A stretch of DNA of 64,000 bases from positions 36,187,748 to 36,251,747 of the forward strand of contig NW_026947506.1 of the NCBI RefSeq assembly GCF_034190915.1, given 5' to 3'. Position numbers and translations under genes: made by a program. The DNA comes from Cavia porcellus (lineage: Eukaryota > Chordata > Mammalia > Rodentia > Caviidae). The notes under the pieces are model-generated. The model had not been told where the DNA came from. It made no database searches and worked only from the letters and a program-made list of their open reading frames with translations. Below are positions 56,641 through 64,000 of this stretch, piece after piece. The first letter of the stretch is position 1. Each line of letters opens with the position of its first letter.

Positions 56641-59606
56641 CTGAACAGCTTGGGTAAGAAAAATAATTTTTTAATCATCCCTTGGAATATCTACCTACTC
56701 TCTTGGAGGGGAAATGGTGCCCCCCCTACTCTACCTTCTCCATAACCTCGAAGCAAATGGAAGAGTTCCTTTTCTCAGTGCCACTTATGGGCAAACTGAC
56801 AAGAATGGAGCAGTTAAAAAGAATATGAAATCTCTGCCTTTAAATAAATAGCTGGATCTTTCGTTGAGATAGTTGGCAAACCTGTGCCAAAAACCTGCTG
56901 TCTTCCAGACTAGAATAAATTTTACTTTGAGAAAATTTCACTTTGCCTCTGTTCTTATAAGCTGTGTATCCCATAGAAATCAGTCGGCCTCTTTACAAGA
57001 CTGTCTGCTGAGGATTCCCTCCACCACCTACCTGCCAGGAAGTCAAATAGAAGACAAATATGGATGAATTCATTTTTCTAAGGACCTCTACAAACCACGG
57101 AGTCTGCATTAGGTGCTGGTTAACCCCAGACTCAGATCCTTTCTGCTGGCTGATGTCTCTAACTTCTCATACCTGCTGGGAGTTGTGGCTGCTAATAACT
57201 CACAGCAAACCCTTTCTCTTGAGGCCTGTACTGAGCTAAAGGGAGTCTAACTTCCCATTGAGATGATACTCTTGCTAAACTCTCCTCTGTCCTCACCTCT
57301 TAATACTTTCTCCCCAGAATGCTCTTACAATATCATGAACACCTAATTCTGCCCCAAGCCCTACTTCTAAGAAGCCTGGCTTATACAGTGGGTACCAGGA
57401 GTGGTCCTCAGGAGAATAAGAAACATAAGTAATACACAGGATACTAACAATTCTGTATTCCATGTTCCTACTGGAGGGGAACTATGACCAGATGTGGGTA
57501 AAAAGGGATGTGGCCTATTCAGTCTCTCGGGTGTCTGAAGATGTGGGAGGAACTAATAATTAGAAATGTGAAGTTGGGTATTCCTGGATGTTTTAAAAGG
57601 GGGAAAATGACAGTCTTCAATCAATTAGTCATTAGTATAAGGCAAAGCGTGAAAACCAGAAACCCTTCTACACTACCCATTCCATTGTCTTCTGTAGTCA
57701 GAGGATGGGCAGCCCTGAAGAGTACACTCAGGACTTAGTATAAAAAGAGCAGAACTTTAGGAAAGATTGAATTCTCAGCCACCAACAGCCTCCAACATCA
57801 GAGTCCAGGCTCTGACAAGGAAGAAGAGACATAAGGCTAACTATGAGAAGTTTAAATCAGACTTCACCCCACTTTCCCTTCTTAAAGAACAGGGCCACCA
57901 CCCCAAAGTGTATGCACATCCCTCAGATAAGGCAAATACTCTACAAGACAGTGTATTCTCTCTGCCTCCACATGGTGCTTGGCTACCAGATCATTCATTA
58001 AGATCAGGTCCCAGTATGACTCAACAGGAAATATCATTGCTGGGGGGAAGAAATAAAACAATAAATTGAAAAAGCCATAGAATCAAGTTCATATATACCA
58101 GCAGGAACTGGAAATTAGGCTTGGAAGGCTAGAAGCCCGCGGCAGGGATGGGAGTAGATAAGAGACAGTTGGTCAAAATAGGAGCATTGTCCCATATTAT
58201 AGATATAACACTTTTGTCAGGGGTCCTGGTTCTGATGCACTGTAGCGCGTGGCATACCTGTTCTATGAAGCTGAGAAACCATGACTTTGTTGTTAGATAG
58301 TGGCAGAAGGCAGCGATGGGTTCAGGGAAGAGGATGTGCTAAAATGAGTGCTATCCGCTGACTATATTCCATGACAAGGCCTGGGAGACACTTTACCGTG
58401 ACCACAGGATGAGGCTGGGGAGTGGAGTGAAGCCAGCACCAGCTTTTTGATAAACAGTGACACATGGATGTGGCTGTCATCTGCAAGTGAGGGCTGAGAA
58501 TAGAGGGCGCCACTGCAGAACTGGGCTGTCCTGTAGCATAGAGGATGATAGGGTCCTGGAGTGACAGGAACCAGGTGGTAGCACTTACTCAGCAGAAGCA
58601 AAGTGCATGTGCTTGCTGCTATGGGCACCAGTGACAGCAGTGCCTGACTTTGAGGGATCCACAGGGATGGCTAACAGGACATGGGGAAAGTAGACAGGCA
58701 GTCAGCATAGTCACGATACAGAGGTAGTTGAAGAATATATCTTTCTATATAAAATCTGGATGTACTGTAAACAAAGATCAGCTGTTCAAGTGGAAAGAAA
58801 CAATCACCTGCCAAGTTTCCTGAACTGAGTCAGTTCTCAGGTCCAAAACACCCATTCAGGAAAGGAGAAGTCAGAGCTATGCACTGCAGTGATTCTCTGA
58901 ATTTGTCTCCAAAGATCTCTGGCCATTTAATTTACTCAATAAGCATAAACTAGGAAAGGGAGAGTCCTCTGGTATCTCTAGGATATTGGTTACAGAGTCC
59001 ATGTTAATGCAGACACATGGAGACCATAAACACTCGCAGGCTACTTTATTGCTAGCGGTCAAGTGATGCATTGAGTCTACTGGGTCACTGTCTGGTTCCC
59101 AAATGCACCATTCAAATAGTCATACTTAAGAATTTCAAAAAAGCATACATTGGTTCCTTGACTCAGAGACTAAGAGATATTCAAGTAGGGAAAGGAAGTG
59201 GAATCCCCTGAACAGCACTCTCTGTCAAAGAGAGTAACACCCAGGAGAAGGGCAGTGAAGAGTACCACCCTCAGAGTTGTCCAGGATGCAAGGCTGGGAA
59301 TCTCCACCACTGCCCCATTTAATTATCAGTGTGACCACTGCAAACACTGGATGCATCAAGGAGGATGACGTGAATTGATGCAGACTTAACCAAGGGCTAG
59401 CTTAATTCGACCACTACCCATTCCATCCCTTTATGTCCTATAATCATAACAGAATACAGTGGTATTTAGAATCTCTTAGCTGACCCTTGAACCAGGCTCT
59501 TTACCTCCTGTGGATTTTACTCATAATCACTACGTACAAAGAAGAAATAATAGAAGTGCCAAAACATAGACTAATAACAAAGAAAACCCTGTCAAATTTT
59601 ACCACA

Positions 59607-59690
59607 AAAAGGCAAAAAAAGGGAGGTAAGGAGGGGAAAAGGAAGAAAAGAATAAGGAAGGGAGACAAGGCAGAGGCAGAGAAAAGCACC
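59607..59690 (+). repeat. Polypurine tract
   Basis: About 80 bases almost wholly A/G (AAAGGGAGGTAAGGAGGGGA and so on), with a rare pyrimidine. Confidence 0.8.
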
Positions 59691-60884
59691 TTCCTTTCAC
59701 CATATAACAGGGTGCAGCTGACACTATCAATAGACTTGTCCCTGCAGACCACGTGGGAAGACAGTCTTTGGAGGCTGCTGTTGTTAAACAGACTAGGTGT
59801 GTATCCTGGCTCTTGTTTTTATTATTGAGTCCTTCAAGTCTTGCTGTAGACTTCCAGGAAATGAAAGGCTAATTAACTCATCCATGTCCCCAAAACCGAC
59901 AGAAGACATGAAAGCCTGAAAGTTTTCAAGACAGGTTAGAGTTATCTTCTGAGGAGCTGGTTCTCTCCTGAAGACAGCCTGAAGCTGTACAGTATCTGCC
60001 CCAAATACTGTTTTGGGGTGACAGACCCCAATCCGTCCCTTTATGGATTCCAGAAATATTAATTTGGAATCCAGAATAGGCCTCGCTTCGGAAGTGCTGT
60101 ACCTACTTTCCAGACTATTTTGTTGGGAGTTCAGAGCTGTGCCTGCTTGGTTATCCACAGAGTCACCATGCTTCAAATGAGGACAGTAATAGCAGGGGCC
60201 ACTGGGTGGACTGCACCTGAGTGAATGGAGCTCAGGAAAAGGTTTGTAAATGCGGTGACACTGGAAATGGGGCCTTGAGGATTAAGTAGGCTTTTTTCCC
60301 CAGGCAAATAAAGGCTGCCAGCATTTCAGGACCCAGTGCCAACTGGAAGCAAAGTTTTTCTCCTCAGAATTCCATTGTGCTTGGATTTTATGAGATGTAC
60401 AGAAATGAAGATGGATAATTCAAGTGGTAACAAGGACAAGGTTTGGCAGCTCATTTGATTCAGTACATTTAGGGTTTTAAAGGAAAAAGGAAAAATAGAT
60501 GTCAGTCCCACTGTCTGGCTGAATTTATAAGGAAAAATATCACTTCCTAATGTATGTGTGCTGTCTTAATGAATAAAAATAATGCTGGAAGTTTGCCCAC
60601 TGACACGTCACCATCACACCAAGACATTCTACCTGAAAGGAGACAAAATTATCTTTATTTTCATGTTATACTTCTATTTATTAAAAACAGAAGATGAGCA
60701 CTTCACATACAGCTGGCTAACCTGAGGAACTAAATTTTAAATCTTATTTATATTCATAAAAAGGTTGTTCACAGGAAAGTATAAACTTAATTTAATGTAA
60801 ATATTTAATACCACTGAACTGTGCATTTAAAAATGTTTAGGATGTCAAACCCTATATGTATTACTGCAATAAAAAATCAAAAGA

Positions 60885-61028
60885 GGCTACGGCATTAGGA
60901 TCAAAACCTTGAGCCTACTCTGGGCAACTTAGTAACTTAAGAAGACACCAAAAAAGAAAAACAAAGAAAGAAATATCTATCTACTTCTATATATATTTGA
61001 TCTATATCTGTATCTATAGCTATATCAA

Positions 61029-61059
<31 letters not shown>

Positions 61060-61090
61060 TGGGGATGTAGTTCAATGCAATAATAAACAT
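60885..61090 (+). repeat. B1-dID relic split by an AT microsatellite
   Basis: B1-like GAGCCTACTCTGGGCAACTT, then a TATCTA/AT-rich block with an (AT)n run at about 61025-61056, then an ID-like ACTGGGGATGTAGTTCAATG. Confidence 0.6.
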
Positions 61091-61239
61091 AAATATTCAC
61101 ATACTACAATTATCTAATTATAAATAACAATGAAGATAATTTTAATCATAGGTGCAGAGATGGGAGCAAAAAGCAGAGCAGGGAGAGGACAGTATTATGG
61201 TCGGAACTGAGTATTGGAAGGGAGAACTATGAATGCCAT

Positions 61240-64000
61240 TTTACAGAATAGAGGTAACGTACATCACCCACAATCAAACAATCAAAACATTGTGGATGAA
61301 TGGAAGGGTTTTCTAGCCAAGTAGGCTTGGTCCTGACTTATGGTAAAGGATCAGGATGCATGCAGTTCTATGTTGCAAGAACCCCAGGTGCTTTGGGAAG
61401 AAGGAGGAGAACATGGGTCCAGCTAACCTCACTAGCTGAGAAATAGGAAGTAGTCAACAAGAGACTGTTGGTTCTGCTGCCTTCATATATGAAAATACAG
61501 TTTGGATAGAGGAGGATACTCTGCTCTGTAATGACCGTTAGCAGTCTATAATTTATTTCTTTTGCAACACTTTCATTTCCATTAACCTAGGTTCTTCCCC
61601 TTTGACTTATACTTGTGCCTTGATCTCCTTGGCATGGACTATTTCCTATCTGAGACCTGGAAGTACATTAATGTGTTCCTTCCAAGCCTCATTCCTGCGC
61701 CCTCCTAGGCCTGCAAAGTCTTTTTCATCTTATCTCCACCTTCTGCCCTGGTAGGACACTGCAGGTGTCATGGACTGGGACTGAGAGAAAATAGGAGAGA
61801 AGAAAACCCAACTGTCTCACTCGCCTGAAGGAGTTTATGACAAAAACTGCACCCTCAGAAGGAGATTCAAAGGGTGAAGGCCCTGAGGAACTCTGCTCAG
61901 CAGGGTCAAAGACCTTCTGACTTAGGGTTGGATGTTGGTCAGTGGTACTGGCAGAAATATAGGAACTAAAATGAAGGACTGTCATTAGGAAAAGACATTT
62001 ATGCCAGCTAATACTTGATAGATGACTATGAGCTGACATTTTTCCTCAATGTTTCAAACATGCTGCTTACTACTGTGCCCAGAATTATGCAATAGATTCC
62101 AAAACTATTTCCATTTTTACAAGGCAGATGTAAATGGCATTGCTCAGAATCCAATAATTAGTATCTTTAAAGCACATGTTCCTCAGTGGGTTTTGGATAA
62201 ATGGAAGGATTTCCTAGGCAAATGAGATTTGCCCTGAGTAAAGGTGAAAGATCAGGGTGCAGGACTAGGTGGCAGGAACCCCAGGGTACTTTGGGAGGGT
62301 GTCTAGGATGTAGGCCCATCTCACCTCAGGAGACAAGAAATGGAGAGTTGTCAACAAGATAAAGTTGGTTCTGCTGCCTTAAGGCAAGTAATGTTGGTTC
62401 AAGGGCTATTACTCTAATCTATAAAGATTACCTTTAATCATCTATGACTAATGTGTTTTTAAAACACTTTCCCTTTCATTCACTTAGGGATGTCTCTGCC
62501 CCATCGGGAAGATAACAAATGTGTTTCTGCTAAAGAGTCCCTGCCCTCAGTGAGCTTTAAGCTATCTATGAAATTCAGCTAGGAAATCAGTGCTATCCTC
62601 AAAGAAGATGAGAGAAACAATGAAAAGGTCCTGGGGTGAAGGGTGAGTGAATGCTTTTTACTTTTAAAGTCTCACTGAGATTTCACTGGCCTAGGAAACA
62701 CTGGGAGAGCCAGCCATTTCTTCCAAGCAAGAAAAATCCCACCAGAGTCATTTTTTTTCCTATACAAACCAACATTGCCTGAGTTTATTCTCCTACTTTC
62801 TGAGTCTCTACCGTCCTTACCTAACTCCTGACATAAGGTATTTCCCTAATATTTCCCCTCTCTAAACCTCTACTGCTACCATCTATCAACCTCCCCAACC
62901 CCAGCACAGTGAAAGTATCCCCCTTTGCCATTTCTAACTGCCAACACTGCTTTGGCTTGCTGTCCCTTCAGAAAGCCCAATAGCAGCTCTGGCTCAGCCT
63001 TTCCTTCATCCTCATCTGCTGCCATGTGTCCCATCAGATGCTTCCTTTTAGTTCTACCAAACATGGGCAAACTTCCTCTGATAACTGTAGGTAGATACAT
63101 GTCTTCCTTCCCTCATTCCTCATTCCTGTCCCTTCCTCTATCTGCAGACTCTTTCTCTTTGTATCTATAACAGTTACACTGTTAGGAAACTGCAGGTTTC
63201 ATGGACTGGGGCTGTGAGAAAATGGGAGAAGGTAAGCCAAGCATCTCACTCACTTTAAGGAATTGATGACAAAAACTGCACACTCAGATTGTGTCTCACT
63301 CATCTTAAGGAGTTGATGACAAAACTGTGCCCTCAGAAAGATCTCCACAAATGGAGATTCAAGAGATGAAGGCTCTGAGGGGCCCTACCCACCAGAATCA
63401 GAGAACCTCTGACCTAGGGATGAATGTTGGTCAGTGGTATTGGCAGGAATCAGCCTCCTAGGACAAAATAGAGACTGTCTTTAGGGAAAGAATATTTATT
63501 CCAACTCACATTTGAGACATGACTATGTCCCTCCTTAACATACATCTCTCCTTAACATTTTAAACATGTGATTTATATTCCCCATAGGACTATGGGGTAC
63601 GTGCCACTAGTATTTCTATTTTATAGGATACCTGCAAATTACACTGCTCACAATTGAATAATTAGTATCAAACAAAAGTTCATCAAAAGGCTGTGGATAT
63701 ATGGCAGAATTTTTCAGCCAAATGGGCTCAGCCCTAAGTTATGGTGAAGGAGCAGAGTTAAGTTAAAAGTAACAGGGGTCCCCAGCTACTTAGAAAGGTG
63801 AAGGAGAATGTTGTTTCAGCTCATCTCAATAGCTGAGAATTGGGAGTGCTGGTGAGAGACGGTTGTGCTGCCTTCAGGCAGGAACTATGGTTGGTCTGGG
63901 AATGATATTCTGATCTGTAAGGATGACCCAACTGAACAGTCAGTTACATGTAATTTATTTCTCATCAAACACTTTCATTTTGATTCACTTAGGGCTGTCT
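61240..64000. repeat. Diverged tandem array, at least three copies, open at the right edge
   Basis: Copy 1 is about 61255-62100, copy 2 about 62150-63600, and copy 3 starts near 63640 and runs off the window. Shared blocks include GGATGAATGGAAGGGTTTTC (61293) / GGATAAATGGAAGGATTTCC (62194) / GGATATATGGCAGAATTTTT (63695). Others are GTTGGTTCTGCTGCCTT (61470, 62364; altered at 63866), CACTGCAGGTGTCATGGACT (61757) / ACTGCAGGTTTCATGGACTG (63189), and GGATGTTGGTCAGTGGTACT (61929) / GAATGTTGGTCAGTGGTATT (63422). The unit lengths differ (about 0.9 and 1.5 kb), so indels have occurred. No coding sequence is recognised. Confidence 0.8.
63237..63335. repeat. Short tandem duplication inside copy 2 of the array
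   Basis: TCTCACTCACTTTAAGGAAT..GACAAAAACTGCACACTCAG is followed by TCTCACTCATCTTAAGGAGT..GACAAAACTGTGCCCTCAG. Copy 1 has it once (61816-61861). Confidence 0.8.

Larger units (their letters stand above)
55440..61200. other. Intergenic DNA upstream of USP42
   Basis: No recognised gene. Open frames are under 130 codons. Contents include an L1 3'-end-like piece near 56520-56640, an ERVL-like primer-site phrase near 57390, an unrecognised 127-codon frame at 59793-60176, a purine-rich tract at 59607-59690 and a B1-dID relic near 60885-61090. Confidence 0.6.

Noticed and set aside
61240..64000. CRISPR-like array
   Set aside because: The repeats are long (about 0.9-1.5 kb) and diverged, in a mammalian genome; there are no short identical repeats with spacers.

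Overview
This is mammalian nuclear DNA, almost certainly from a rodent outside the mouse/rat family. The non-coding sequence is AT-rich and full of tRNA-Ala-derived ID SINEs, 7SL-derived B1 monomers and fused B1-dID dimers. It also holds L1 LINEs, MaLR LTR elements, endogenous retroviruses and older MIR/L2/MER5 relics. I cannot name the species from the sequence.

The one clearly intact gene is USP42, a nuclear deubiquitinase, on the minus strand. Its first exon lies in a CpG island near 54.7-55.1 kb. Coding exons 2-16 run from 50463 down to 25488, and two further 3' exons lie at 20993-21035 and from 20031 leftward. I assembled all exon junctions by hand. The frame stays open for 1328 codons plus stop, with GT/AG at every junction and an intact Cys/His/Asp triad. 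A 5' splice site inside exon 16, joined to the 43-nt exon 17, gives an alternative 1316-residue product.

Tail-to-tail with USP42, on the plus strand, are the last three coding exons and the likely 3' UTR of a cytohesin gene (CYTH3 by sequence and by the USP42-CYTH3 order I recall from human chromosome 7p22). The last exon is intact. The two before it carry a 1-base deletion, two in-frame stops, an 8-base deletion and a missing splice acceptor, so this 3' end looks decayed in this genome or assembly.

Layout: 0.15-2.9 kb, betaretrovirus-like ERV remnant (gag-pro-pol, minus). 2.9-3.4 kb, two ID SINEs and an L1-like fragment. 3.4-4.5 kb, class I ERV env remnant (minus). 4.6-11.04 kb, nearly full-length but broken L1 (minus). 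11.04-13.15 kb, class I ERV pol and gag remnant (minus), split by a plus-strand L1 3' end that itself carries an ID. 13.5-14.2 kb, L1 5'-end-like DNA. 14.2-18.5 kb, decayed CYTH3 3' end. 18.5-54.9 kb, USP42. 55.3-61.2 kb, mostly featureless intergenic DNA. 61.2-64 kb, a diverged tandem array running off the window edge.

The left 14 kb is a nested retroelement graveyard lying where the upstream CYTH3 introns and exons would be expected. I saw no new system of interacting genes. The most noteworthy items are the broken CYTH3 end, the USP42 alternative C-terminus, the nested ERV/L1/SINE insertions and the right-edge tandem array.
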